A stretch of DNA of 64,000 nucleotides. It comes from Strigamia acuminata (Eukaryota > Arthropoda > Chilopoda > Geophilomorpha > Linotaeniidae). Positions 43,401-54,700 of the stretch are shown piece by piece. Within the stretch, counting starts at the first letter, position 1, and the number at the start of each line of letters is the position of its first letter. Under the pieces are notes generated by a model. It was not told the DNA's origin. It ran no database searches and saw only the letters and a program-made list of their open reading frames with translations. A program made the position numbers and the translations under genes. The DNA is taken from NCBI GenBank assembly GCA_949358305.1, contig OX442314.1:65357369-65421368 (forward strand). Reading direction: 5' to 3'.

Positions 43401-45745
43401 CTGAATTTCGTTGTTTCCCGGTCCTCTTTGATCACTGGATGATGTGGAATGTTATATATTCCTTTCTTTAGGAACCGGTCTTCAGTTGGAACTTCCTCAG
43501 CGTGGTTTTCTTCAATGTATTGCCACATTGAGTCGTCATATCGCTTCTTATAATCGTCATTTGAGTCGATTCTCTTCAATGTGTTGGCTAATTGGTTAAG
43601 TGCGAGCTCCCAGTTTGAGTCCAAGTCAGTTTCTTGTCCATTAAAAGGCAGCATCACCTCGTATCTTCCGTCATCGAGACGTTTTGTCGTGGCTTCAAAT
43701 CGATCTCTTGTGAAATCGGATTCTTTTTCACCAGCATTAATCCCAATTGCCTCTAAGTTCCAAAGTTTGTCTAATTGTTCATGGATTTCAATGTTGCAAG
43801 TATTACAACATGAAGTCAAATCAGCTTCATCTTCGAATAAATCCGTATTTCCGGCTGCTCCGATAAGCACCCATCCAAATAACGTATTTATGAGTCCAAG
43901 ATCGTCGTTGATTTTCTTTTTGCCATCTTTAATGACTTTCCACCAGGCATCAACTCCCAAAAGAATGTCTATTTGAGATGTCTTGGCTGGCAGATCTTCG
44001 GCAAGTTCAAGATTCAGCTTCTTCACCTTTTCTATTACCGATGCATTCAAAATGCCCTGCACTTTCGGCAAATTTTCCACTGAAAGCATTGATAATTTGA
44101 AGTTTTGTGCGTCATTCTTGCTTTGAAGAGTAACGTTGTATACGTCGTAATCAGTGGCAGCAGGCATAGAATCGTTGAACCGTTGTGTGGTCGCAGAAAT
44201 ACTGCCGCACTTCTTCAGTTTTAGTCGGTTCACCAGTTCAGTTGTAATGAATGACCGATGGCTACCCGGGTCAATCATGCCTCTGATGTGGTGTGAACCT
44301 CCAGATTTGGTTTTGAGGTCAGCAACAAAAATCATAAGTTGAAGAGAAGTGGATATCGCGCACGAGACGTGTGTGGTCACTTGCGACTCCTTTGGCTTCT
44401 CTGTCGGACTTGGAGAATTGTTCACCTCAGACTTCTTACAAATGGTTGAATGGTGTCTTCCGCCACAATGCTTGCAGGAAAACTTCACTTTGCAGTCACC
44501 AACGCGATGACCTGTTCGAAAACAATTAAAGCAAAGTCTGTTTTTCTTTATCAATTCAATCTTTGCATTGATTTCGAACTCCTTTTTGCAAGAACCGCTC
44601 AAATGGTCTTCTTGACAAAAAATGCACTTGAGTGCCTTGGAATTCGCAGACTTGTTCTCTTGTCTCGACTCTGTCTTCACTTTGGAGCTTGAAGACGATT
44701 TTGAGTCTTGCGTCGCGGTGCAAGTCGTCATGGATCCTTTAACTTTAGCCTTTTCAACTTCAGACTTTTCCTTCTTTGCTTTTTCAGATGGAGAAACAGC
44801 TTCAGTGCGTTCTGCCATAGCTACTTCCTTTTGAAAAAAGTCAAGCAAAGTCAAAATGTTCTTGCAAGACAGTCCATGGACTTGGTAAAAACGCAAAGTC
44901 ATTGGAGCAGGAAACTTGCTAAGAATGTCCGGCATCAGAAATGCACCAGATGTCCGTACAGGAATCTTCAGTTGCTCAAGAAGTCGTATTGTTGAAGAAA
45001 TTTTCGTCAAATTTGCTTTCAACACCTTTGTCGGGTATATGCTTGAAACAGTCTTCAAGTCTCGAATGGATTGGATGAGAGCCGTCTGTTGCGCATCCTC
45101 ATCGCCATAGTTACGATCAAGTTCTTCCCGTGCCAAGTCATAGGATTCCTCGATCAAAGGAAAGGTGGAAATCAAAGCCGCAGCCTCACCTGTACACATA
45201 GTTTGAAGGTATTGCAACTTTTCAACACTGCTCAGATCTGGGTCATTATGAACAGAAGTTTCAAAGTTGCTCTTAAACGTCTTGTATTTGATTATCTCCC
45301 CGTCAAACTTTACAGATTCAAGTTTGGGCAACTTGGAATTCTTGCGGAAAGAAGTCGAAGTATTCAAGGATGTATTTGCACCGGAAACTGTAGACATGTT
45401 GAGTCTTCCTCCAAGGGTTGGAAGAGACCGCTTTGAAACCTCCCACCTTCTTCGGAGAAGTTCCACTCTCGTTTGTGATGATTCCAGTTTCTCGACACTC
45501 TCAAGGTAAAACGCGTGCTCACAGTAGACTTGAAGCTCGTTCAGGCCATTTACAACGCGTGTCTCTTTCAGATTTGCAGTAAGCAGAAGCGCTTCTAACT
45601 CTCCTGGATCGCTCGTCTTCTCCGACAAAGACAGCAAGTCGTTGAGAGATGAAAGTTGTGCTTCCCACCTGGTCTCTAGTATTTCAATTTGCTCCACAGT
45701 GAGTAAATCGTGTTCGGAAGTTTCTGTATCTCTATCTCTCTCCAT
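40493..45745 (-). CDS. gag-pol: BEL-D gag-pol polyprotein (1750 aa)
   Basis: A single open frame parallels BEL-A throughout and is clearly homologous. Gag comes first (LPKLESVKFDGEI, MCTGEAAALISTFP), then CCHC/Cys-rich knuckles around CIFCQEDH, CFNCFRTGH and CGGRHHSTIC. The protease has D492 in MIDPGSHRS. The reverse transcriptase has YMDD from Y915 (GIYMDDLTSGG). RNase H has VFCDAST and PRLELTAAVVG. The integrase has D1456 (GIDHLGP), then VFSDNSK and SPWMGGAWERLVR, and a DUF5641-like C-terminus ends RALELD. The start MERDRDTE follows an in-frame leader, with TTTACAG resembling a 3' splice site 13 nt upstream. The length matches BEL-A (1758) and no damage is visible. Enzymes from this ORF or a relative could mobilise BEL-B and BEL-C. 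Confidence 0.97.
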   Translation of the reverse strand: MERDRDTETSEHDLLTVEQIEILETRWEAQLSSLNDLLSLSEKTSDPGELEALLLTANLKETRVVNGLNELQVYCEHAFYLESVEKLESSQTRVELLRRRWEVSKRSLPTLGGRLNMSTVSGANTSLNTSTSFRKNSKLPKLESVKFDGEIIKYKTFKSNFETSVHNDPDLSSVEKLQYLQTMCTGEAAALISTFPLIEESYDLAREELDRNYGDEDAQQTALIQSIRDLKTVSSIYPTKVLKANLTKISSTIRLLEQLKIPVRTSGAFLMPDILSKFPAPMTLRFYQVHGLSCKNILTLLDFFQKEVAMAERTEAVSPSEKAKKEKSEVEKAKVKGSMTTCTATQDSKSSSSSKVKTESRQENKSANSKALKCIFCQEDHLSGSCKKEFEINAKIELIKKNRLCFNCFRTGHRVGDCKVKFSCKHCGGRHHSTICKKSEVNNSPSPTEKPKESQVTTHVSCAISTSLQLMIFVADLKTKSGGSHHIRGMIDPGSHRSFITTELVNRLKLKKCGSISATTQRFNDSMPAATDYDVYNVTLQSKNDAQNFKLSMLSVENLPKVQGILNASVIEKVKKLNLELAEDLPAKTSQIDILLGVDAWWKVIKDGKKKINDDLGLINTLFGWVLIGAAGNTDLFEDEADLTSCCNTCNIEIHEQLDKLWNLEAIGINAGEKESDFTRDRFEATTKRLDDGRYEVMLPFNGQETDLDSNWELALNQLANTLKRIDSNDDYKKRYDDSMWQYIEENHAEEVPTEDRFLKKGIYNIPHHPVIKEDRETTKFRVVFNASSAKKGKRSLNDCLFPGPSLNPDLILVMVRFRLYCIPIIADIKQAFLQVMINPTHRNFLRFLWVSRQYFKNPYSWRNLWNNIMILRMIVVPFGVISSPFLLCATIRKQADQYKETHPKEVDALDAGIYMDDLTSGGDHTTDTTKHCEELKMILDDGKLSLVKWATANEKVFNDIKEKGFHMRSDEFCEQGVIKMLGILWDTQEDVLIFRIPQMDIIPNTRREVLSLVASIFDPMGLISPVVLKMRLLLQDICLRTKNWDGRISDSEKQEIDEWSRDIQKLKGYKVPRWLETYSNEELSIEVFCDASTKAFGCAIFIVNNKGKRTLLLSKCRLAPAKKITLPRLELTAAVVGVRMCQYLTNNFLPGYPIKTIQYFSDSTITLAWINSKKNEWKPYVSNRVQEIVSSSDASQWSHIPTEFNPADLLTRPHDAKTLMTNKLWWNGVDVSKIEKVEVVQEKLPEEEIKIVVMNVQVKETFLSKFFKRFRNFNRLVRVFSYILRWKSHRFRGEDLAQREMESSQIRILQFSQEIYFREEIEAVKNKTEVERSSPLKNFEYFLDEDGLLRLRSRLRLSLLSFDEKYPILLHNESWVTRLIIRKTHLDLMHGDLSETLYRIREKFWVLRGRRTIQTVIRECSVCRRTKLARNNPSTGELPKERVTPAAPFQHTGIDHLGPIFVGKDKKRLKKTYILLFTCMVTRSLHLEVSEDLSTEKFLLAFRRFCARYGCPAKVFSDNSKTFEKGSTQIQSWGKLIGRSDIKTFLSEKRIVWTFIPPLSPWMGGAWERLVRSVKDKLRKTLLRHTVDLENLQTLVLEISSVLNSRPLSYVHENIDGGRILSPENFLTGGMPKYMINKTLNAIKKSDLRKLDKKRRQFIWDFWSIWKHSYLMQLRNFYETKGDKSFQNPKIDQIVLLEKMGTNPYFWPLARIKQVFPGDDGLIRIVSVVLPDGRELRRSVRHIRALELD

Positions 45746-46395
45746 CTCAAATTCACGGCTGTAAATTATGAAACAGAAGATAATATTTTGAACAACAAAA
45801 CACTTCGCTTTAAACTTAAAAGGAATAAATTATAAACTTTACACTTGAAAAGAATAAAATTCACAATCATTTACTTTAAAAGAACAGAATTTTTCAAAGT
45901 TTTCTTGCCCAAACGACAAAAAACCTTGAAAATGCACAAGAATATCGAGTGTTTTAGCAATCAAGGATGCCAAAACAAACGAGCGACCTTGATCACGGAT
46001 TAAAAAACGTGACTCAGAAAGTCCTACACAAGTTTGAATTATTTCTGCTGTTCGTACGGAACGAATCTAGCCAGAAAATCACTATCAGATTCACGATAAT
46101 AACTGACAGCTCTTGCAATGAGAGACTGAACAGTTTCTAACTCCAAAAAATCTAAACCTCCCCTGGTTAAGCCAGTTATATGGAGATGCATGCACAAAAT
46201 TCAAGAAAGCACTTGAAAAATTCACAATAAAATACACTTTCAGTGAATTTTCCCTCAAAACTAGCTTAGGAAACAGCAAAAACAGCTTTGAAATACCCAA
46301 TACAATACCCTCATGCAACCAAAATCTTAAAAATACAAGCACTGAATGCAAAACACAAGAATAAGCAATTATTTCAGGGGCAAATCGGCTTTCCA

Positions 46396-46413
46396 GCACA
46401 GCGCGTTGTGTAA
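46396..46413 (-). promoter_or_regulatory. Leader motif, divergent BEL-D copy
   Basis: TTACACAACGCGCTGTGC on the minus strand matches the BEL-A motif at 14 of 18 positions and keeps the ACACAACGC core. It lies about 230 nt after the PBS start. Confidence 0.45.
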
Positions 46414-46623
46414 TCCAAGATGTCGACCGAAGAATCTCGTTGCTTGCACAGAAATGTTCGTGATCGACGCCAAATAAATCCCCGTTGTGGCTGTTGCCAC
46501 GTTGAACGACGACCATTCTAGCAGACGACGACTCACGGACGTAATTTCCGTCAATCGCACCAGACGCACGGTTGAACGTATCAAATGATGAACCGGAAAA
46601 AACCCACAAGAAGCAGACGAAAT

Positions 46624-46641
46624 CCATGGTCACGTGCACCA
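46624..46641 (-). other. BEL-D primer binding site, tRNA-His type with one insertion
   Basis: On the minus strand TGGTGCACGTGACCA matches the tRNA-His complement with one extra A after TGGTGC. It lies 15 nt from the LTR. Confidence 0.65.
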
Positions 46642-46656
46642 AAAATTCTTATTCGA

Positions 46657-48127
46657 TGTTGCGGTCAGTCAACAGGAACAGAGAAGAACTGAGATGTGGC
46701 GATTCGAAACTCCCGCCAACAAACTCAAACGATCGTATAGTGAAATTCGTACGTGTACCGTGTGGAAATGCACTTGATTCGCCTCAAAATCTCCTGTTAC
46801 ATGAAGGTTTAACTGTTGGAAACACTTTTGCATGGTATCCAAAGTGTTTGCTGATCCATTGGCCAGTCTGGGAAAATGGTTTTCTACTCAGGACACATTG
46901 GAAATGGGTCAAAAGCAGAAAAGGTAAGAGTTAACATTAACACGACTATTTTAATCAAATATAAAATGGCAACTCAATAATTACACATTATCAATCAAAA
47001 GGCACGCAACAAGCCAATTGTCGTCAAAGTACAATAAAGAAAATACTCCGTTGCCACGGAACGGAGGAAATGCAATTTCAAGCAAAGACAACAAATTACG
47101 AGAAATGTATTAAAAATAATGTGTAATAGCTCAAAATGAGCACAAAAAACTCAGGAATAATAAAGTCTATCGTAACAACAAAATTCGTTAATCAAAACAC
47201 TGAGAAAACAGCGAAAACAGTGATCGCTAGGCAGACAATTGGGCCTAACCAATCAAAGACAAGCAAAATGACATAATCATCAAGTTTGAATTCAAAGTCA
47301 CACACAAAACCAAATAAGTAAAGATTTTGCATTGAAATACATTAAAACTAAATAGTACTAACACCAATTGAGATATAAAAACAAAGCGACATGAAAGATT
47401 TACAAATCATCGGCAAAATCCAACATGGCGTCCGGTAAACTCTACATTGGCGGCAAAACACAAGGTTTGAATTTCAACACAAGAAATAACTTATGTAAAC
47501 ACTTTGAAATAAGTAAATAAGTTCAGGGAATGTAATTTCCCGCAAAACAAGACACTTTTTAATGAAAGAACACTTGAAATCAACCGCAAACCGAACGAAA
47601 CGATCTTGGACGGCAACGCACATGCGGGGTCCGTCACGATCGCTCGTAGCAGAAAAACGGCTGTTCCGGGACGAAATTAGAGTGCACGAATCAACAGATC
47701 ACCCCCAAATTAGTCTAAAACAATGTCAAAAACAATTCTAACCATCAAAATTCCATCCAAACGGAAGGTTAGAAGTTTGAACAAAAACCGAACTAGAACT
47801 TGAAATATGACGTCACGTCAATAACACTAGTGAACTGTTCAACGACAAATGCACCAAATTTCACCCGAAATCACACAAATTGATAGAAAATGAATAAAGT
47901 AACACAAAATCACGCAATAAACACTAGAAATAAATGCAATAAACAATGGAATATCACATTTCATCAAACATCAGTATCTGAAAGCACTAAAAACATTTTA
48001 ATAATGCAAAAATCCTTTAAATAAAAACTGAAATGTTATGCAAAATAAAACACACTTTGGAAACATTTATTCAGACACAAATTGGCAATAAAAGTAGTTT
48101 CTAAATTATTCCACGTTGTTTGCAACA
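46657..48127 (-). repeat. BEL-D 5' LTR (1471 bp)
   Basis: Offset of 7693 from the left LTR is constant from end to end, so the two copies have equal length with no net indel. In element orientation it starts at 48127 with TGTTGCAAAC. Confidence 0.95.
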
Positions 48128-48131
48128 AAGG

Positions 48132-48706
48132 TAATCTTGTATTTTTCCTTTGATTCTTTGGAGTTTTACTGCTTGGATTCGTCCAAAGAGTCGCTGCTGT
48201 TAGTTCCTAAGTTAGTTCATTTATTTGAAACACTTTGGCTTAATGTATTACGGTTTTGTGCCTTTTGTAATGATTTTATACTTGAAACTGTGTATTTTCT
48301 TGTATACGCTTTATCATTTTGTCACTAGAGGGACAATTCGCCTCTTGCGAGTGATTGTTGCCACTCGTTGCTCTAATTGTTGTAGGTTGCGCAGCAACTA
48401 CACTGTGACTGTTATGTAGATTTCTAGGGTTAAGATATGTAATTTTCTCCTCTCTTTTCTGTGTACTTTTGATAGATATTAACTTTACATTAAATTCGGT
48501 TTGTTTATGTGTTATTTGGCATATTAGTGGTGAGTTCTTCCAGACACTTATTAGGCCACTTTGCACGGATTTCAAGCAGGATTTCTCCTGCAATGCATCA
48601 TCTCTTTTGGAGCTCATCACAAGTTCTAGTAAGTAGGTTTATTTGTTATAAGCTTTTTCTGTTGTCTTCTAGAGTGCCACACGGCCACAAAGCATTGCTA
48701 GAAACA
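48132..48706 (+). repeat. BEL-C 3' LTR, second part (575 bp)
   Basis: Matches 33872-34446, ends GAAACA, and is followed by AAAC and the satellite. Confidence 0.93.
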
Positions 48707-51700
48707 AAACACTATTTCTGAACATTCAGAGACATTGGTCTTGTGGTGTTTGTGCTAAGTCAACTGTGATGAGATCAAAAGTCTATTCTCCTAAATCAAT
48801 GGTTGAATGTTTCTAAAACTTACATTGGAGCCTTCTACTAAGGTTTAAACACTATTTCTGAACATTCAGAGACATTGGACTTGTGGTGTTTGTGCTAAGT
48901 CAACTGTGATGAGATCAAAAGTCTATTCTCCCAAATCATTGGTTGGATGTTTCTAAAACTTACATTGGAGCCTTCTACTAAGGTTTAAACACTATTTCTG
49001 AACATTCAGAGACATTGGTGTTTGTGCTAAGTCAACTGCGATCTGAAATAAGCTCAAAATTTTTTTTTCAAAATTTATTGCTTGGGTGTTGCTAAAACTT
49101 ACATCTACAAAGGTTTAAACACTATTTATAAACATTCAGACACATTGGACTTGTGGTGTTTGTGCTAAGTCAACTGTGATGAGATCAAAAGTCTATTCTC
49201 CCAAATCATTGGTTGGATGTTTCTAAAACTTACATTAGAGCCTTCTACTAAGGTTTAAACACTATTTCTAAACATTCAGAGACATTGGTCTTGTGGTGTT
49301 TGTGCTAAGTCAACTGTGATTAGATCAAAAGTCTATTCTCCCAAATCATTGGTTGGATGTTTCTAAAACTTACATTGGAGCCTTCTACTAAGGTTTAAAC
49401 ACTATTTCTGAACATTCAGAGACATTGGTCTTGTGGTGTTTGTGCTAAGTCAACTGTGATGAGATCAAAAGTCTATTCTCCTAAATCAATGGTTGAATGT
49501 TTCTAAAACTTACATTGGAGCCTTCTACTAAGGTTTAAACACTATTTCTGAACATTCAGAGACATTGGTCTTGTGGTGTTTGTGCTAAGTCAACTGTGAT
49601 GAGATCAAAAGTCTATTCTCCTAAATCATTGGTTGAATGTTTCTAAAACTTACATTGGAGCCTTCTACTAAGGTTTAAACACTATTTCTGAACATTCAGA
49701 GACATTGGACTTGTGGTGTTTCTGCTAAGTCAACTGTGATGAGATCAAAAGTCTATTCTCCCAAATCATTGGTTGGATGTTTCTAAAACTTACATTGGAG
49801 CCTTCTACTAAGGTTTAAACACTATTTCTGAACATTCAGAGACATTGGACTTGTGGTGTTTGTGCTAAGTCAACTGTGATGAGATCAAAAGTCTATTCTC
49901 CCAAATCATTGGTTGGATGTTTCTAAAACTTACATTGGAGCCTTCTACTAAGGTTTAAACACTATTTCTGAACATTCAGAGACATTGGTGTTTGTGCTAA
50001 GTCAACTGTGATGAGATCAAAAGTCTATTCTCCCAAATCATTGGTTGGATGTTTCTAAAACTTACATTGGAGCCTTCTACTAAGGTTTAAACACTATTTC
50101 TGAACATTCAGAGACATTGGACTTGTGGTGTTTGTGCTAAGTCAACTGTGATGAGATCAAAAGTCTATTCTCCCAAATCATTGGTTGGATGTTTCTAAAA
50201 CTTACATTGGAGCCTTCTACTAAGGTTTAAACACTATTTCTGAACATTCAGAGACATTGGACTTGTGGTGTTTGTGCTAAGTCAACTGTGATGAGATCAA
50301 AAGTCTATTCTCCCAAATCATTGGTTGGATGTTTCTAAAACTTACATTGGAGCCTTCTACTAAGGTTTAAACACTATTTCTGAACATTCAGAGACATTGG
50401 TGTTTGTGCTAAGTCAACTGTGATGAGATCAAAAGTCTATTCTCCCAAATCATTGATTGGATGTTTCTAAAACTTACATTGGAGCCTTCTACTAAGGTTT
50501 AAACACTATTTCTGAACATTCAGAGACATTGGACTTGTGGTGTTTGTGCTAAGTCAACTGTGATTAGATCAAAAGTCTATTCTCCCAAATCATTGGTTGG
50601 ATGTCTCTAAAACTTACATTGGAGCCTTCTACTAAGGTTTAAACACTATTTCTGAACATTCAGAGACATTGGACTTGTGGTGTTTGTGCTAAGTCAACTG
50701 TGATGAGATCAAAAGTCTATTCTCCCAAATCATTGGTTGGATGTTTCTAAAACTTACATTGGAGCCTTCTACTAAGGTTTAAACACTATTTCTGAACATT
50801 CAGAGACATTGGTGTTTGTGCTAAGTCAACTGTGATGAGATCAAAAGTCTATTCTCCCAAATCATTGGTTGGATGTTTCTAAAACTTACATTGGAGCCTT
50901 CTACTAAGGTTTAAACACTATTTCTGAACATTCAGAGACATTGGTCTTGTGGTGTTTGTGCTAAGTCAACTGCAATGTGAAATGAACTCAAAATTTTTTT
51001 TTCAAAATTTATTGCTTGGGTGTTGCTAAAACTTATATTGAAGGCTTCTACTAAGGTTTAAACACTATTTCTGAACGTTCAGAGACATTGGACTTGTGGT
51101 GTTTGTGCTAAGTCAACTGTGATGAGATCAAAAGTCTATTCTCTCAAATCATTGGTTGGATGTTTCTAAAACTTACATTGGAGCCTTCTACTAAGGTTTA
51201 AACACTATTTCTGAACATTCAGAGACATTGGTCTTGTGGTGTTTGTGCTAAGTCAACTGTGATGAGATCAAAAGTCTATTCTCCTAAATCATTGGTTGAA
51301 TGTTTCTAAAACTTACATTGGAGCCTTCTACTAAGGTTTAAACACTATTTCTGAACATTCAGAGACATTGGACTTGTGGTGTTTCTGCTAAGTCAACTGT
51401 GATGAGATCAAAAGTCTATTCTCCCAAATCATTGGTTGGATGTTTCTAAAACTTACATTGGAGCCTTCTACTAAGGTTTAAACACTATTTCTGAACATTC
51501 AGAGACATTGGACTTGTGGTGTTTGTGCTAAGTCAACTGTGATGAGATCAAAAGTCTATTCTCCCAAATCATTGGTTGGATGTTTCTAAAACTTACATTG
51601 GAGCCTTCTACTAAGGTTTAAACACTATTTCTGAACATTCAGAGACATTGGTGTTTGTGCTAAGTCAACTGTGATGAGATCAAAAGTCTATTCTCCCAAA

Positions 51701-54700
51701 TCATTGGTTGGATGTTTCTAAAACTTACATTGGAGCCTTCTACTAAGGTTTAAACACTATTTCTGAACATTCAGAGACATTGGACTTGTGGTGTTTGTGC
51801 TAAGTCAACTGTGATGAGATCAAAAGTCTATTCTCCCAAATCATTGGTTGGATGTTTCTAAAACTTACATTGGAGCCTTCTACTAAGGTTTAAACACTAT
51901 TTCTGAACATTCAGAGACATTGGACTTGTGGTGTTTGTGCTAAGTCAACTGTGATGAGATCAAAAGTCTATTCTCCCAAATCATTGGTTGGATGTTTCTA
52001 AAACTTACATTGGAGCCTTCTACTAAGGTTTAAACACTATTTCTGAACATTCAGAGACATTGGTGTTTGTGCTAAGTCAACTGTGATGAGATCAAAAGTC
52101 TATTCTCCCAAATCATTGATTGGATGTTTCTAAAACTTACATTGGAGCCTTCTACTAAGGTTTAAACACTATTTCTGAACATTCAGAGACATTGGACTTG
52201 TGGTGTTTGTGCTAAGTCAACTGTGATTAGATCAAAAGTCTATTCTCCCAAATCATTGGTTGGATGTCTCTAAAACTTACATTGGAGCCTTTTACTAAGG
52301 TTTAAACACTATTTCTGAACATTCAGAGACATTGGTCTTGTGGTGTTTGTGCTAAGTCAACTGTGATGAGATCAAAAGTCTATTCTCCCAAATCATTGGT
52401 TGGATGTTTCTAAAACTTACATTGGAGCCTTCTACTAAGGTTTAAACACTATTTCTGAACATTCAGAGACATTGGTGTTTGTGCTAAGTCAACTGTGATG
52501 AGATCAAAAGTCTATTCTCCCAAATCATTGATTGGATGTTTCTAAAACTTACATTGGAGCCTTCTACTAAGGTTTAAACACTATTTCTGAACATTCAGAG
52601 ACATTGGACTTGTGGTGTTTGTGCTAAGTCAACTGTGATGAGATCAAAAGTCTATTCTCCCAAATCATTGGTTGGATGTTTCTAAAACTTACATTGGAGC
52701 CTTCTACTAAGGTTTAAACACTATTTCTGAACATTCAGAGACATTGGTGTTTGTGCTAAGTCAACTGTGATGAGATCAAAAGTCTATTCTCCCAAATCAT
52801 TGATTGGATGTTTCTAAAACTTACATTGGAGCCTTCTACTAAGGTTTAAACACTATTTCTGAACATTCAGAGACATTGGACTTGTGGTGTTTGTGCTAAG
52901 TCAACTGTGATTAGATCAAAAGTCTATTCTCCCAAATCATTGGTTGGATGTCTCTAAAACTTACATTGGAGCCTTCTACTAAGGTTTAAACACTATTTCT
53001 GAACATTCAGAGACATTGGACTTGTGGTGTTTGTGCTAAGTCAACTGTGATGAGATCAAAAGTCTATTCTCCCAAATCATTGGTTGGATGTTTCTAAAAC
53101 TTACATTGGAGCCTTCTACTAAGGTTTAAACACTATTTCTGAACATTCAGAGACATTGGTGTTTGTGCTAAGTCAACTGTGATGAGATCAAAAGTCTATT
53201 CTCCCAAATCATTGGTTGGATGTTTCTAAAACTTACATTGGAGCCTTCTACTAAGGTTTAAACACTATTTCTGAACATTCAGAGACATTGGTCTTGTGGT
53301 GTTTGTGCTAAGTCAACTGCAATGTGAAATGAACTCAAAATTTTTTTTTCAAAATTTATTGCTTGGGTGTTGCTAAAACTTATATTGAAGGCTTCTACTA
53401 AGGTTTAAACACTATTTCTGAACGTTCAGAGACATTGGACTTGTGGTGTTTGTGCTAAGTCAACTGTGATGAGATCAAAAGTCTATTCTCTCAAATCATT
53501 GGTTGGATGTTTCTAAAACTTACATTGGAGCCTTCTACTAAGGTTTAAACACTATTTCTGAACATTCAGAGACATTGGTCTTGTGGTGTTTGTGCTAAGT
53601 CAACTGTGATGAGATCAAAAGTCTATTCTCCTAAATCATTGGTTGAATGTTTCTAAAACTTACATTGGAGCCTTCTACTAAGGTTTAAACACTATTTCTG
53701 AACATTCAGAGACATTGGACTTGTGGTGTTTCTGCTAAGTCAACTGTGATGAGATCAAAAGTCTATTCTCCCAAATCATTGGTTGGATGTTTCTAAAACT
53801 TACATTGGAGCCTTCTACTAAGGTTTAAACACTATTTCTGAACATTCAGAGACATTGGACTTGTGGTGTTTGTGCTAAGTCAACTGTGATGAGATCAAAA
53901 GTCTATTCTCCCAAATCATTGGTTGGATGTTTCTAAAACTTACATTGGAGCCTTCTACTAAGGTTTAAACACTATTTCTGAACATTCAGAGACATTGGTG
54001 TTTGTGCTAAGTCAACTGTGATGAGATCAAAAGTCTATTCTCCCAAATCATTGGTTGGATGTTTCTAAAACTTACATTGGAGCCTTCTACTAAGGTTTAA
54101 ACACTATTTCTGAACATTCAGAGACATTGGACTTGTGGTGTTTGTGCTAAGTCAACTGTGATGAGATCAAAAGTCTATTCTCCCAAATCATTGGTTGGAT
54201 GTTTCTAAAACTTACATTGGAGCCTTCTACTAAGGTTTAAACACTATTTCTGAACATTCAGAGACATTGGACTTGTGGTGTTTGTGCTAAGTCAACTGTG
54301 ATGAGATCAAAAGTCTATTCTCCCAAATCATTGGTTGGATGTTTCTAAAACTTACATTGGAGCCTTCTACTAAGGTTTAAACACTATTTCTGAACATTCA
54401 GAGACATTGGTGTTTGTGCTAAGTCAACTGTGATGAGATCAAAAGTCTATTCTCCCAAATCATTGATTGGATGTTTCTAAAACTTACATTGGAGCCTTCT
54501 ACTAAGGTTTAAACACTATTTCTGAACATTCAGAGACATTGGACTTGTGGTGTTTGTGCTAAGTCAACTGTGATTAGATCAAAAGTCTATTCTCCCAAAT
54601 CATTGGTTGGATGTCTCTAAAACTTACATTGGAGCCTTTTACTAAGGTTTAAACACTATTTCTGAACATTCAGAGACATTGGTCTTGTGGTGTTTGTGCT

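Larger units (their letters stand above)
45746..46656 (-). other. BEL-D 5' leader (untranslated)
   Basis: 911 nt from the LTR to the gag-pol ATG on the minus strand. It holds the PBS (46641-46624), the weaker conserved motif TTACACAACGCGCTGTGC (46413-46396) and a short purine run near 46157. A 183-codon frame (46091-46642, minus) overlaps the PBS and has no recognisable domain. Confidence 0.65.
38964..48127 (-). mobile_element. BEL-D: full-length BEL/Pao element, minus strand, nested in the BEL-C 3' LTR
   Basis: 9164 bp with two 1471-bp LTRs, one gag-pol ORF and a target duplication AAGG (38960-38963 and 48128-48131). The empty site reads TCTTAAGGTAATC in the BEL-C 5' LTR. Orientation is opposite to BEL-C. 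I saw no LTR differences in the stretches compared. All enzymatic motifs are intact, so this is the best candidate in the window for a complete, potentially active element. Confidence 0.95.
33686..48706 (+). mobile_element. BEL-C: non-autonomous BEL-type element without coding capacity, split by BEL-D
   Basis: LTRs of 761 bp (33686-34446) and 186+575 bp (38778-38963 and 48132-48706) flank a 4331-bp interior. The target duplication is AAAC (33682-33685 and 48707-48710), and the intact satellite reads GGTTTAAACACTATT. A His-type PBS, the conserved leader motif and the pyrimidine/GGCCGGCA 3' tract tie it to the BEL group and fix plus-strand orientation. The interior has no gag, RT or integrase motif in any frame supplied. 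It resembles a large retrotransposon derivative (LARD) mobilised in trans. Confidence 0.9.
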
